A DNA stretch of 64,000 bases from Marinimicrobium sp050113635 (lineage in GTDB: Bacteria > Pseudomonadota > Gammaproteobacteria > Pseudomonadales > Cellvibrionaceae): positions 992,001 to 1,056,000 of the forward strand of contig NZ_JBNJLT010000001.1 of assembly GCF_050113635.1 (NCBI RefSeq). Reading direction: 5' to 3'. Of the stretch, positions 35,601 to 44,349 are shown one piece after another. The stretch's first letter is position 1. Every line of letters starts with the position of its first letter. Both the position numbers and the translations under genes were made by a program. The notes under the pieces are model-generated. The model had not been told where the DNA came from. It did no database searches and saw nothing but the letters and a program-made list of their open reading frames with translations.

Positions 35601-35799
35601 TGAACCGATCTTTGTCGACACCTATGGGCAATGGGACATCAGCGCTGGCTATGACATTACGGATTCCATCAGTATTTTTCTGGAAGGCGTCAATGTCACC
35701 GAAGAGGAGTTGACCAGTCGTGGACGAGAAAACGATCAAATTGTCTCCATCGTGAACACGGGTGCTCGATACTCCCTGGGCTTGCGAGCCAGGTTCTAA
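32677..35799 (+). CDS. TonB-dependent receptor with STN signalling domain and internal signal peptide
   Basis: A 1040-residue outer-membrane receptor. From the TTG start (AGGGAGAAGG upstream) come a signal peptide (~1-22) and an STN domain (~35-108, ADIALTEFARQSNMTVIVPF), as in FecA-type receptors that signal to an anti-sigma factor. At residue 112 a second ATG (33010) begins a full second signal peptide (MFEKNKVSKAVVLAMSSLAG, ending AQALAQQ), with its own AAGGAG site nine bases upstream. The TonB box EEVVVTG, plug (~150-260, ISAEDMGKFPDTNVAESLQR) and a ~750-residue barrel ending in aromatic RYSLGLRARF follow. The ligand is unknown, perhaps an oligosaccharide given the neighbours. Both starts are plausible. 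Confidence 0.93.
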   Translation: MKITSKIWLSPLLTLALPAIGQTASLGALQPFNLPGNRADIALTEFARQSNMTVIVPFDQVSGIRTRALHGEYSTLDAAVRLLEGTGLRLSVNRNAQLFIRTDDDIKETTSMFEKNKVSKAVVLAMSSLAGAQALAQQATSGEFEEVVVTGIRGSLERSMDIKRDASGVVDAISAEDMGKFPDTNVAESLQRITGVSIDRSGGEGQSVTVRGFGPAFNTVMVNGRQMATENQGREFSFDTLSAELVRGVNVYKSSTPTMRSGGIGSAIDVSTARPFDFRGLEIFGSIKGTYESLNEETYPTVSGLISNTFADETFGVLLALSHSERENYINSINSAGYRPGLNLYNEEDDLQAGNVTVPRNLDMSTEQQKRTRTNANIALQYAPSEDVTVTFDGFHSNYEVDAKLNSFAAWFEPNRVTDVEFNQETRTVTRMNNIGTPDTRAATDFVVNQGGSKDVELNAFGLNVEWNVNESLTANFDISYSDAENDMIGKSSSAVIGHINSYTFDSSSGRPLAIHDGYNGNDIPDTSVMRMHIGSPGGNNSQDEINEYRADFEYAPEATAFKSMRFGAYRQEREKSYYSVGVENGNLYGGYWATPPDDLLSRFTAPSFFSGAQDTWYTFDTWALYDHMLQEETANENDINRGQPVGTTWQALQDGGMYALTVNDDRYTVNEDINSLYLDFTFEGYLTDLPWTVNVGARYAETTTSVSAVQTVLSDVIATGDPTMFSTVEGSPTAVSDGNKYSNLLPSINAKIDLQDDMVLRFARYDSLTRPTLTQLSPATSINEPRLQNMTGSGGNAELKPFTAENWDLSYEWYYDSASYLSVAYFNKEVSDFIVTLAGDEEFTLSDRENTPDNICATSLCSEIDADQGLPDELMGISETFRITRPRNAEVAEVNGVELAWTHVWDNGFGITLNATKVDSNATLSEDRDQAFALVGLGDSQNAVVFYERGSFQARVAFNNREQFLQSIDGSTAGEPIFVDTYGQWDISAGYDITDSISIFLEGVNVTEEELTSRGRENDQIVSIVNTGARYSLGLRARF

Positions 35800-35859
35800 A
35801 ATTTTTGTCGGCAGGGAGGCCGAAAAGAGTCAACAAAGATACGCGTTCAGCGTCCGCTT

Positions 35860-35892
35860 GGCCCGCCAACATCACGTTGCCGGGCCTTTTTT
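35860..35892 (+). terminator. Rho-independent terminator after the TonB receptor
   Basis: GGCCCG (35860-35865) pairs with CGGGCC (35881-35886), with inner CAAC/GTTG, followed by six Ts. It separates the receptor from the halogenase-SapC transcript. Confidence 0.92.
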
Positions 35893-35963
35893 GCCGTAGA
35901 ATGCCAGCAGAGAGCGATGCACTTTAACGAACCGTCAATAATAATAGTCAGTGGGTTAAAACT

Positions 35964-37484
35964 ATGACCAATCACGTTAACCATATCGTTGTGGTGGGAG
36001 GAGGAACCGCAGGCTGGCTGACCGCCGCTTTTCTGGCCGCCCAGCACAAAAGCCATTCACCGGAGGGACTAGCTGTTACTGTGGTGGAGTCTCCGGATAT
36101 ACCCACTGTCGGTGTTGGCGAGGGAACCTGGCCCACCATGAAAAACACGTTACAGGCCATTGGGCTTAGTGAACGCGATTTTTTTGCCCATTGTCACAGC
36201 ACCTTCAAGCAGGGCGGAAAATTCATTAACTGGCGCACCGGACTCGGGGATGCCTACTACCATCCTTTTACCGTGCCCATGGGGTATGAACGACTGGACC
36301 TGGCGCCCTATTTGAACAACCTGAGCCACTTCGCGGCCGAGGCCAATTTCCAGCATCATGTGTGCGAGGCCGGGCTGGCGCCGCGCTCTCTGTCGGACCC
36401 GGACTATCAAGGGCCGTGTAACTATGCGTATCATTTGGATGCCGGAGCGTTTGCCGAGCTTTTGAAAGAACACGCCCTCAACACGTTGGGCGTACAGCAC
36501 CGTTATGCGACGGTGACAGAGGTCTGTCAGGACAGCGACGGCTATATTACGTCCTTGAACCTGGATGATCAAAGTCATTTGCAGGGAGACTTGTTTATCG
36601 ACTGTACGGGCTCCGCCTCGCGCTTACTGGGCGATGCCTTGCAGGTGCCTTTTGTCTCTATGGACCCATACCTTTTCAATAACCGTGCGATTGCCATGCA
36701 GGTGCCCTACCCCGATCCCGACACCCCCATACCCTGCCATACCATCGCCACGGCCCAAAGTGCGGGCTGGATCTGGGATATCGGACTAACCGGGCGACGG
36801 GGTGTTGGCTACGTCTTTTGCAACGACTACATCAGTGAAGACGAAGCCGAGTTCACGCTTCGCCGCTATCTCGGCCCGGAGAGCGAAGCGCTCAACGCCC
36901 GTACGCTTTCGTTTGCCTCCGGGCACCGACAACAGTGGTGGAAACGCAACTGTGTTGCCGTCGGCATGTCAGCCGGGTTTGTCGAACCGCTCGAGGCTAC
37001 GGCGATTATGCTGGTGGAGCTCTCCGCCCGATTCCTGGCAGACAACATGCCCACGGACCGGACGACAATGCGTATTATGGAGCGACGCTTCAACGATGCC
37101 ATGCGCTATCGCTGGCAGCGCATTATTGACTTTCTTAAACTGCACTATGTCCTCAGTGAACGATCCGAGCCGTACTGGACCGCTCACACTGACCCCGAAA
37201 GCTTCCCACTCAGCCTTCAGGACGACCTCACCGTTTGGTCAACCCGCGGGCCGCAAACGGCCGATTTCGACAGCGCGCTGGAGCTGTTTCCAGCGGCGAG
37301 CTATCAGTACGTTCTGTACGGCATGGGTTTCCGTCCTGACTTTTCCGCACAAGGCTATCGTTACGATCAAGCGCGTCTGGCCGAGCAAATCATTAACCGG
37401 AATCAGCAAGCCACCCAACACTTGTTAAGAAGCTTGCCTTCTCATCGCGATCTCATTGAGCGCTGGCTGCACAGTGCCACCTGA
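35964..37484 (+). CDS. Tryptophan halogenase-like flavoprotein (first copy)
   Basis: A 506-residue protein of the PrnA family of FADH2-dependent halogenases. The FAD motif GGGTAGW is at residues 12-18, and GVGEGTWPTMKN near 50-61 follows. Lys82 in STFKQGGKF is at the position of the catalytic lysine that forms the chloramine intermediate. The WxWxI motif is GWIWDIGL; the usual final Pro is Gly, as in the uncharacterised group encoded beside TonB receptors. Whether it halogenates tryptophan is doubtful; halogenation of an uptake ligand or another redox role is possible. It is followed at 27 bp by the SapC-like gene. Confidence 0.9.
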   Translation: MTNHVNHIVVVGGGTAGWLTAAFLAAQHKSHSPEGLAVTVVESPDIPTVGVGEGTWPTMKNTLQAIGLSERDFFAHCHSTFKQGGKFINWRTGLGDAYYHPFTVPMGYERLDLAPYLNNLSHFAAEANFQHHVCEAGLAPRSLSDPDYQGPCNYAYHLDAGAFAELLKEHALNTLGVQHRYATVTEVCQDSDGYITSLNLDDQSHLQGDLFIDCTGSASRLLGDALQVPFVSMDPYLFNNRAIAMQVPYPDPDTPIPCHTIATAQSAGWIWDIGLTGRRGVGYVFCNDYISEDEAEFTLRRYLGPESEALNARTLSFASGHRQQWWKRNCVAVGMSAGFVEPLEATAIMLVELSARFLADNMPTDRTTMRIMERRFNDAMRYRWQRIIDFLKLHYVLSERSEPYWTAHTDPESFPLSLQDDLTVWSTRGPQTADFDSALELFPAASYQYVLYGMGFRPDFSAQGYRYDQARLAEQIINRNQQATQHLLRSLPSHRDLIERWLHSAT

Positions 37485-37511
37485 CTCCCCTTCTGAACAG
37501 TGGAATTTACT

Positions 37512-38237
37512 ATGACTCAGTTTCAAACATTATCGCCCGACACCCATAAAGACGCTTGTATCAACCTGACGAAAGCCATAACGGACTTCACGCAGGCCCA
37601 AGTCGTGCGCTTGCGAGTACCGGAGGTAGGGAACGCCGCTTGCTGTTTTCCGCTTTTTTTCACCAAAGAGCCGCAACACGGCCACTGGGAAATCTCGGCA
37701 CTGACCAGCCTGACGCCAGAGGACAATTTGTTTATCGATAAAAGTCGTTGGCGAGGCGTCTATACGCCGCTGGCCGTGCGCACACACCCCATCGTTCTCA
37801 CTCGGGCTGACGGGGCTCTCGCATTGGCCACCACCGCAGAGTGTTTCAGCGAGTCGGGACAGGCTTTGTACGACCACGGAGAGCCCACGGTATATCTCAG
37901 GCAAGTTGAGCAGTGGCTGCATGAGGACTTACAAGGTGCCATCACCACCCAGACCTTTGCCCAAACGCTGGAATCGCTCTCCCTGATCAAGCCCGTGTAT
38001 GTACAAGTTCAACGACCGGGAGCGCCCGTCCAAACCTTGGACGGGCTCTACACAATCGACCAGGATGCGCTGTCCTGCCTCGAACACAACACTGTGGCAG
38101 AGCTTCAGCAGCAGGGCTACCTGATGGCCATTCACAGTCTGTTAATGTCGCTCTTCCAGTTAAACCGACTGATCCAAAGGCATAATGAAAGAGCGGGGGC
38201 CAACGAGATCGATAAAGTGTCACTGCAGCGGCGCTGA
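37512..38237 (+). CDS. SapC-like protein
   Basis: A protein of 241 residues, similar to the SapC family of unknown function. The core includes CCFPLFFTKEPQHGHWEI, a MALTxL-like SALTSLTPEDNLFID and GVYTPLAVRTHPI. It has no membrane helix or signal. SapC-like genes are habitually found between TonB receptors and halogenase-like genes in Caulobacter- and Cellvibrio-type genomes. The ATG at 37512 is preferred over an upstream GTG at 37500 because the TGGA site then has usable spacing. Confidence 0.85.
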   Translation: MTQFQTLSPDTHKDACINLTKAITDFTQAQVVRLRVPEVGNAACCFPLFFTKEPQHGHWEISALTSLTPEDNLFIDKSRWRGVYTPLAVRTHPIVLTRADGALALATTAECFSESGQALYDHGEPTVYLRQVEQWLHEDLQGAITTQTFAQTLESLSLIKPVYVQVQRPGAPVQTLDGLYTIDQDALSCLEHNTVAELQQQGYLMAIHSLLMSLFQLNRLIQRHNERAGANEIDKVSLQRR

Positions 38238-38306
38238 GCGTTCTCTATCGTTCTCGATTACGAAAAAATCAGGTCCGTGTCCAACGCTTTCCTTATCGAG
38301 CCGCAT

Positions 38307-39878
38307 TTATTTCTGACTGATACGTTGCAGCAAATCGCGGTTCCTGGGTAAACCTTGCCGAAAGCGCTTTACGTTCACATTAACGGATTCAAACGTTTTT
38401 TGTGCCGCCATACGGCTTCTGCGCACGCGGCGTTCGATAGAGTCACCACCTGTCCAGCGCGGCTGCATGCCATAAAGAATGTATTGATAGCTCGCGGAGG
38501 GAAATAGTTCGTAACGATAAAGACTATCGCACACCCATGGGGTGCGCGTTTTCCATAATAACAAGAGGTCGCGCAATGAATCCGGCATTGATGCCGGGTC
38601 AACCTGATCCCGCCAATACGCTGATTCTCGACGATTGCTTAAAGCGTAATGCAGCTTGAGAAAATCGATGATGCTTTCCCAGTACCGTGCGAACTTTCTA
38701 TTGAAGCGCTCGGCAACCACCGTCATTTGGGCACGCGTGTCCGGCAGCTCTTCAATCAATATCGAGGCGGACTGCTCGACCAGCACCAATGCGGTCGCTT
38801 CCAGCGGCTCGATAAAGCCAGCGGACAACCCCACCGCCACACAATTGTGTCTCCAGAATTGTTCCCGATGCCCGGGATCAAAGGTGATCAGTCGCGGGCT
38901 CAGCTCGTCCAGTGTTACGGATGGGGTCGAACGTTTTATGTAGTCGGCCAGCACTTCGTGTACGGCCGCCTCATCCGCATGCGAACGGGAGAAGACCGCG
39001 CCCACCCCGCGCCGGCGCGGCAAACCGATGTCCCAAATCCAGCCATTGCTGTGTGCAGTGCTCAGCGTTTGCGAGGCCAGCGGCGCATCGTCCGCAGTGG
39101 GAACCTGCACAGCGAGGGCGGCGTCGTTGAACAACTGGTCGCGACAACTCACCCAGGGAACCTGATAGTGCTCGCCCAACAATCTCGATGCCATGCCGGT
39201 GCAGTCTATGAAGAGGTCACCCCCCAGGGTATTACCGCTCTTCAGTTGTAGCGTTTCAATATCGCCGTTTTCCCGAGAGGTGACTCCGACCACTTCGTCC
39301 AGGATGTGATGAACGCCGAGGCGCTCGACACTGTGGCGACTCAGCAGTCCGGCAAACTTTCCCGCGTTCAAGTGATAACCGTAATTGAGGTTGAAGGCAT
39401 ACTCCGGTGTCTGGGGTTGTTTCGGCGCCCGGTGTTCATCACACACAGCGGATTGAGGAGACACCGCGTAGGCAAACGGCACCTCTGTGCCAGCGGAAAG
39501 CCAGTGCTCCGCCAGATTGACTGGACCGTACTCGGCAGGTTGTGTGAAGGGGTGGTCGTAGTGTTCGCCTTTGCCGTCCACCCAGTTGTAGAAGCGTGAA
39601 CCTTGTTTAAAACTCACGTCACATTCGCGGATGAACTCATTTTCCGACAATCCAATCTGCCGAAGGGTTTCCAGCATGGAGGGCCAGGTGCCTTCTCCGA
39701 CCCCGACAGTGGCAATATCCGGGGACTCCAATAGAGTAATGCGCCGCTTCAATGGTTCACCCGTGTGAAATTCAGCCGCCAGGCGACTGGCCATCAACCA
39801 CCCGGCGGTGCCACCGCCGACAACCACAATGTGATCGATGCGATCACGGCCTCCTGTGCTGGCCTTGGAGCTTATCAT
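38307..39878 (-). CDS. Tryptophan halogenase-like flavoprotein (second copy)
   Basis: A 523-residue relative of the first halogenase-like protein, encoded convergently to the SapC gene. The FAD motif GGGTAGW (21-27), the GVGEGTWPSML region, catalytic Lys91 in VSFKQGSRF and GWIWDIGLPRRRG are conserved. It shares motif by motif identity with the first copy but is clearly diverged, so the two are old paralogues and not a recent duplication. It may act on a different substrate, or the pair may act in sequence. Its ribosome binding site is weak. Confidence 0.9.
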   Translation of the reverse strand: MISSKASTGGRDRIDHIVVVGGGTAGWLMASRLAAEFHTGEPLKRRITLLESPDIATVGVGEGTWPSMLETLRQIGLSENEFIRECDVSFKQGSRFYNWVDGKGEHYDHPFTQPAEYGPVNLAEHWLSAGTEVPFAYAVSPQSAVCDEHRAPKQPQTPEYAFNLNYGYHLNAGKFAGLLSRHSVERLGVHHILDEVVGVTSRENGDIETLQLKSGNTLGGDLFIDCTGMASRLLGEHYQVPWVSCRDQLFNDAALAVQVPTADDAPLASQTLSTAHSNGWIWDIGLPRRRGVGAVFSRSHADEAAVHEVLADYIKRSTPSVTLDELSPRLITFDPGHREQFWRHNCVAVGLSAGFIEPLEATALVLVEQSASILIEELPDTRAQMTVVAERFNRKFARYWESIIDFLKLHYALSNRRESAYWRDQVDPASMPDSLRDLLLLWKTRTPWVCDSLYRYELFPSASYQYILYGMQPRWTGGDSIERRVRRSRMAAQKTFESVNVNVKRFRQGLPRNRDLLQRISQK

Positions 39879-39906
39879 GACGTGTTATCTCTTGTTATTC
39901 GAAGAA

Positions 39907-39928
39907 AAGGGCACCCTGGGGTGCCCTT
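39907..39928 (-). terminator. Rho-independent terminator after the oxidoreductase operon
   Basis: On the minus strand AAGGGCACC-CCAG-GGTGCCCTT is followed by a T/C-rich tail (TTCTTC). It lies ~40 bp beyond the subunit-3 gene and also within the leader of the second halogenase gene. Confidence 0.85.
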
Positions 39929-39966
39929 CCGATCGCCATTCCTGGCCGCTATATCCTACCTCAGGA

Positions 39967-40539
39967 TCAGGTGGTGGCCCAGGCCCGATCCCCTTCCTCA
40001 TAGGGCATTTCGCCATCGTAGCGACCGGGAATAGCGATAAACCGCAGTGCCTGTGTGCCACCCACTTTCGATGTGAAGAAACCAAACAGGGTCAATTGCT
40101 TCAGCATCGTAAAGTAGTGTGGCTTTCCACCGGCCGCTGCCACGGTTTTGGCTTCACGATCCAGCGTGCGCACCAGTTCCGTGCGCTGCTCGGGGCTGAG
40201 ACTCATAAAGCCACTGCCATACTCCTGCTGCGCACGGGCATCCAACTGGTCCATACCATTATGGAAAATGCCCTGCTGTTCCGGCGTATAGCAATCGTTA
40301 ACGAACACCGTCATGAACTGACCCACCTGGGCATCTTTCGCGCCCGGAGTGTCGGTGCGTGGCAAAATGGTTTCCGCCACTTCGTCCAGCCACAACACAT
40401 CATCGTCATTGAAGCGGTAGGCTGGAGAAGCGTTGGAGTCGCCATCAATAGCGCACCCGGCCAACACCCCGGTGCCGCCAATCATGGCGGTACCGGTGGC
40501 GGCCGAGATCAATTTGAGAAGGTCACGTCGATTCATCAC
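39967..40539 (-). CDS. Gluconate 2-dehydrogenase subunit 3 family protein (Tat/lipobox)
   Basis: A 190-residue small subunit of a flavin sugar dehydrogenase. The N-terminus MMNRRDLLKLISAATG is a twin-arginine signal, followed by the lipobox-like LAGC at ~26-29. The rest is the Gluconate_2-dh3 domain (DVLWLDEVAETILPRTDTPGA). In characterised FAD-dependent glucose dehydrogenases such a 'hitch-hiker' subunit carries the catalytic subunit, which lacks a signal, across the membrane. The start overlaps the GMC gene stop by four bases, which fits a complex. Confidence 0.9.
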   Translation of the reverse strand: MMNRRDLLKLISAATGTAMIGGTGVLAGCAIDGDSNASPAYRFNDDDVLWLDEVAETILPRTDTPGAKDAQVGQFMTVFVNDCYTPEQQGIFHNGMDQLDARAQQEYGSGFMSLSPEQRTELVRTLDREAKTVAAAGGKPHYFTMLKQLTLFGFFTSKVGGTQALRFIAIPGRYDGEMPYEEGDRAWATT

Positions 40540-42221
40540 AGATTCCCCTTCTTCAGTTCATTCACGGCATGGTCCACAGCCCGGGCCGTCAGTGCCATAT
40601 AGGTCAGAGACGGGTTAACACACGCAGCGGAAGTCATGCAGGCACCATCGGTGACATAAACGTTGGGCGCATCCCACACTTGGTTATGGCCATTAAGCAC
40701 GGAGGTTTTTGGGTCACGACCCATACGCGCAGTTCCCATTTCGTGAATCCCCATGCCCGGGGCGTAACCCCAGTCGCCACCCTGAACGTTCTTCACACCG
40801 GCCGCTTCCAACATATCCACCGCATCCTGAATCATGTCCTTACGCATTTTCTTCTCGTTGTCCTTGATTTCCACATCCATGGCCAGCGCAGGTAAACCCC
40901 AGGCGTCGGTGGTGTTATCGTCGAGATAAATGCGATTGTCATGATACGGCAGAATTTCACCAAACGCGGTCATGCCGATGTTCCAGGCACCCGGCTCGCT
41001 CAATGCGTCTTTGAAATCGCCACCAATTTCCAGCTCCGCCACATCACGATCCCAGCGCTGACGGCTCGCTGAACCCTGATAACCAAAGCCCCGCAAATAG
41101 TCCCGCTGCTCGCCGTGAATATTTCGGAAGCGCGGAATGTAGAAGCCCGCCGGACGACGACCGTAATAGTATTTGTCCAGATACCCTTCCACTTGCCCAC
41201 CGGCACCACAACGGAAATGGTGGTCCATCACATTGTGACCCAGCTCGCCGGAGCTGCTGCCCAAACCGCCGTCCCACACATCGGTGGCGGAGTTCATCAG
41301 AATCCAGGTCGAGTTGAAGGCCGACGCATTCAGGAACACCACATCGGCGGTGTATTCATAGGTCTGATTGTTTTCAGTATCAATGACCTCGACTCCTTTG
41401 GCCCGCTTCTTATCCTTGTCGTAGATGATTTCTTTCACCAAGGAGAAGGGCCGCAGCGTGAGGTTACCGGTTTTCATGGCCGCCGGCAGTGTCGACGACT
41501 GGGTACTGAAGTAGGCACCGAACGGACAGCCCAGCCAGCACTTGTTGCGGTACTGACAGTTCACACGACCTTGCTCAGGCTTGGGTTCGGTAATATTGGC
41601 GGTGCGGCTGTGAATCAAATGACGACTGCCACCAAACGCCTGTTCAATACGTTTAGCCACATCTTTTTCAACACAGTTGAGCGGCACCGGTGGCAGGAAC
41701 TGCCCGTCAGGCAGCACATCCAGCCCCTCGCGCGTACCCGCGATGCCAGCGTAACGCTCCACGTAATCATACCAGGGAGAGATCTCGTCATAGCGGATGG
41801 GCCAGTCGACCGCCACCCCTTCGCGGGCGTTGGCCGAGAAGTCGATATCGCTCAAACGATAGCTTTGACGGCCCCACAGCAGGGAACGGCCCCCCACGTG
41901 GTAGCCTCGGTACCAGTCAAAACGCTTTTTTTCCACATAGGGGTTTTTCTGCTCATCAGCCCACATGCCATACGTGGACTCATTGAGCGGGTAGTCCCGG
42001 CTTAACACCGGGTACTGGGCGATCATTTCCTGGGTGGGCTTATCCCGATGAGGATAGTCCCACACTTCCTTAGTGGCATTTTTGTAGTCCTTTACATGCT
42101 CAATGTTTCGGCCCCGCTCAAGCATCAGCACCTTGAGGCCTTTTTCCGTCAGCTCTTTTGCTGCCCAGCCACCACTAATGCCGGACCCCACCACGATTGC
42201 GTCATAATGATTATTAGCCAT
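40536..42221 (-). CDS. GMC-family FAD oxidoreductase (sugar dehydrogenase catalytic subunit)
   Basis: A 561-residue GMC oxidoreductase. The FAD motif IVVGSGISGGWAAKEL is at residues 9-24. A cysteine cluster NCQYRNKCWLGCPFGA (Cys222, Cys228, Cys232) resembles the 3Fe-4S site of FAD-dependent glucose dehydrogenases. The C-terminal HEMGTARMG and CVNPSLTYMALTARA supply the active-site His/Asn region. There is no signal peptide of its own; export with the Tat subunit-3 protein is likely. I infer oxidation of a sugar or glycoside, perhaps at C3. No cytochrome c subunit gene is adjacent. Confidence 0.92.
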   Translation of the reverse strand: MANNHYDAIVVGSGISGGWAAKELTEKGLKVLMLERGRNIEHVKDYKNATKEVWDYPHRDKPTQEMIAQYPVLSRDYPLNESTYGMWADEQKNPYVEKKRFDWYRGYHVGGRSLLWGRQSYRLSDIDFSANAREGVAVDWPIRYDEISPWYDYVERYAGIAGTREGLDVLPDGQFLPPVPLNCVEKDVAKRIEQAFGGSRHLIHSRTANITEPKPEQGRVNCQYRNKCWLGCPFGAYFSTQSSTLPAAMKTGNLTLRPFSLVKEIIYDKDKKRAKGVEVIDTENNQTYEYTADVVFLNASAFNSTWILMNSATDVWDGGLGSSSGELGHNVMDHHFRCGAGGQVEGYLDKYYYGRRPAGFYIPRFRNIHGEQRDYLRGFGYQGSASRQRWDRDVAELEIGGDFKDALSEPGAWNIGMTAFGEILPYHDNRIYLDDNTTDAWGLPALAMDVEIKDNEKKMRKDMIQDAVDMLEAAGVKNVQGGDWGYAPGMGIHEMGTARMGRDPKTSVLNGHNQVWDAPNVYVTDGACMTSAACVNPSLTYMALTARAVDHAVNELKKGNL

Positions 42222-42242
42222 AACATCTACATCTCGATCAGT

Positions 42243-43217
42243 TTATTGTTGCAGGAGAGACTGCAAACCCCGCAGGGACTGCTCTACCGCTTCCATAGGC
42301 GGTATGTCGTTCGGGTAGATTTCCTGCTCAACCACAAACCAGACCGGCTCTTCGGACTGATTGAACTGTTCAATGATGGCCTCCCAGTCAACCGCATCAC
42401 GACCAATGATCGGTACCTGCTTGGCACCACTGTTGGCCTGCGCCTGGTTGTACTGGAACACGATGCCCATTTCCTCGCCCCAGGACTGGACATTGGCCGC
42501 ATTCACTTGGTCTTTCACCTCGGAGTAGCGGGTAACCTGGCCTTTGAAGTGAGCGGTTTTAATGCGATCCTGATAGCGTTTGATGTAGGTCAACGGCTCT
42601 TTACCGGCAAAATAGATCCACGCGAGGTCCGGCTGCAGCAGTACGGTATCGGGGGTGTGCTCGGCCATATACTCCCAGTAAGTAGTCCCTTGATAAGAGT
42701 CGAACTCGGAGTGGTGGTTGTGATAACCGACCTGCATGCCATAAGGCGCGAGGCGTTTGGACAACTCGGTCAGGTCCTGTGAAATTTCCTGAATGCCGTC
42801 ATCGCTCCAGGCCCGTCCGTCGGCGGGAATAATGAGCTTGTCCACACCCAGGGTATCGTAGAACGCGACCGTGTCATCGAAGCGCTCGTCGGTGAACTGG
42901 TCAAAACCCACATGGGCGGCACTGATTTCAAGCCCCACGGAGTCCAGGTACGCCTTGAACCCTTCGGGATCATCGGCGAACTCGCCGAACTGGCCCGCCA
43001 GCTCAACGCCGTCGAAGCCCATGTCGGACAATTGCTTCAGCGTGGCCTTGATGTCCTCGCTCACAGAGTCCTTCACGGACCATAGCTGGACAGAAATGCC
43101 CGCGTACCTGGGGGTTTCGCTCTCGGTTGGTGCCGATGAGTTGGACGCACATCCTGCGAGGGAAAGGGATGTCAAAAGGGCGATAACATAGTGGTTGACC
43201 TTGTGTCGTAAAGACAT
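42243..43217 (-). CDS. Sugar isomerase/epimerase-fold (AP-endonuclease 2 family) lipoprotein
   Basis: A 324-residue protein. The signal peptide has the lipobox SLAGC (Cys at ~23). A TIM-barrel domain of the sugar phosphate isomerase/epimerase family follows (GISVQLWSVKDSV, HNHHSEF, LQPDLAWIYFAG, TAHFKGQ, WFVVEQE), with the usual Glu/Asp/His/Glu metal ligands likely. Its periplasmic site rules out phosphorylated substrates. In known pathways such enzymes cleave or isomerise 3-keto-glycosides. The start at 43217 is set by GGAGA five bases upstream and by the signal peptide. It lies 21 bp before the GMC gene in the same operon. Confidence 0.88.
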   Translation of the reverse strand: MSLRHKVNHYVIALLTSLSLAGCASNSSAPTESETPRYAGISVQLWSVKDSVSEDIKATLKQLSDMGFDGVELAGQFGEFADDPEGFKAYLDSVGLEISAAHVGFDQFTDERFDDTVAFYDTLGVDKLIIPADGRAWSDDGIQEISQDLTELSKRLAPYGMQVGYHNHHSEFDSYQGTTYWEYMAEHTPDTVLLQPDLAWIYFAGKEPLTYIKRYQDRIKTAHFKGQVTRYSEVKDQVNAANVQSWGEEMGIVFQYNQAQANSGAKQVPIIGRDAVDWEAIIEQFNQSEEPVWFVVEQEIYPNDIPPMEAVEQSLRGLQSLLQQ

Positions 43218-43269
43218 GAATTTCTCCATTGCTCGTCTATAAATCAGATGTGCCAGTATCGGAGGTTGG

Positions 43270-44349
43270 CTACCCCTGGTCTGGCTTATCGGTTTGGAGG
43301 TTCTCTTGTCGGGAGAGCCGGATGGTGTTGTGGTGGTCCCGCTGATGTTCAATATTGAAATTCTCTTTCAAAGCCAATAGCAGCCCGTCCACATCACCCG
43401 CCTTGTAGAGACCGGCAATGCGCACATCAGCGATGGCCGGATCGGTGATTTCGAACCGGGCCGAGGTGTATCGGCTTACCTCATCCAGCGCTTCGCGCAG
43501 GGTTTCACCACGAAATACCAGAGTGCCGTCGCGCCAGGACAGCTCATCATTGATCTTTGCACTGTCCATTTGTTCCACGACGGTAGCCTGGCGAGCCCGT
43601 ATAGCGAGTTTTTGCCCCTGAATCAGCTCCCTGGGCATGGGACTGGCAAGGCCAGAACTGGCCCCGGGCACATCAAGGGGTTTCACTCGTACACGGCCTT
43701 CAGTCACAATTACATCAAAGTTATCGTCATCCTTCAAATAGACATTGAAAGCCGTTCCTACCGCTTCCACGACTTGACCGGCCGCCCGCACTCTCAGGGG
43801 CCGATCCGGGTTATGGGCCACCTCTACGTGTATTTCCCCCTGACGGAGGTCCAACAGCCGTTCCTCCACCGTATAGGTGACCTCTACCCGGGTATTGGTA
43901 TTCAAACGCAAGCGCGTGCCATCCGGGAGGCTTACGGTAGAGTGAGCACCCACTCCGGTTTCGTACACCACATCATCCGGACCGGCCTGGGACACCGTTC
44001 CGCTGCCGGACTCCATCCAGCGCTGGGGCGCAAAGGAGTTGAGCAGCGGCCCGGCCACCATGGCCAGGACGAAGCAGGCCGCGACGGCCCAGCCAGCCAC
44101 TCGCGCAAAGCGGACCCGAGGTGCCGAAGAAGGGGCGTCAAACAGCTCCGATAACACCGTCAAGCTGTCCATACGGTCACACAAGTGTGCCATTTCCAGA
44201 AACATCGCCCGGTGGGCCGGGCTCAGTGCCAGCCAATCCCGTAATTGCGCGGTTTCTTCCTCAGACAGCCCCCGATCCAGGCGGGCCACCCACAGGCTGG
44301 CTTCCTCCTCGATCTGAGCTTCGGTATGCAGGGCGTAGACGTTACCCAT
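43270..44349 (-). CDS. FecR-family anti-sigma factor / signal transducer
   Basis: A 359-residue protein. A cytoplasmic DUF4880-type anti-sigma domain (~12-60, EEEASLWVARLDRGLSEEE), one membrane helix (~86-105), a periplasmic FecR domain (~125-235, GVGAHSTVSLPDGTRLRLN) and a C-terminal STN-like domain (~275-345) that would contact the STN domain of a TonB receptor. It overlaps the sigma factor gene by eight bases. The nearest receptor with an STN domain is encoded ~8 kb away at 32677. Confidence 0.94.
   Translation of the reverse strand: MGNVYALHTEAQIEEEASLWVARLDRGLSEEETAQLRDWLALSPAHRAMFLEMAHLCDRMDSLTVLSELFDAPSSAPRVRFARVAGWAVAACFVLAMVAGPLLNSFAPQRWMESGSGTVSQAGPDDVVYETGVGAHSTVSLPDGTRLRLNTNTRVEVTYTVEERLLDLRQGEIHVEVAHNPDRPLRVRAAGQVVEAVGTAFNVYLKDDDNFDVIVTEGRVRVKPLDVPGASSGLASPMPRELIQGQKLAIRARQATVVEQMDSAKINDELSWRDGTLVFRGETLREALDEVSRYTSARFEITDPAIADVRIAGLYKAGDVDGLLLALKENFNIEHQRDHHNTIRLSRQENLQTDKPDQG

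Noticed and set aside
32325..38398. Further AAACGTTT cores at 32325, 33614 and 38391
   Set aside because: All three lie inside coding regions, are imperfect beyond the core, and can be explained by codon use.
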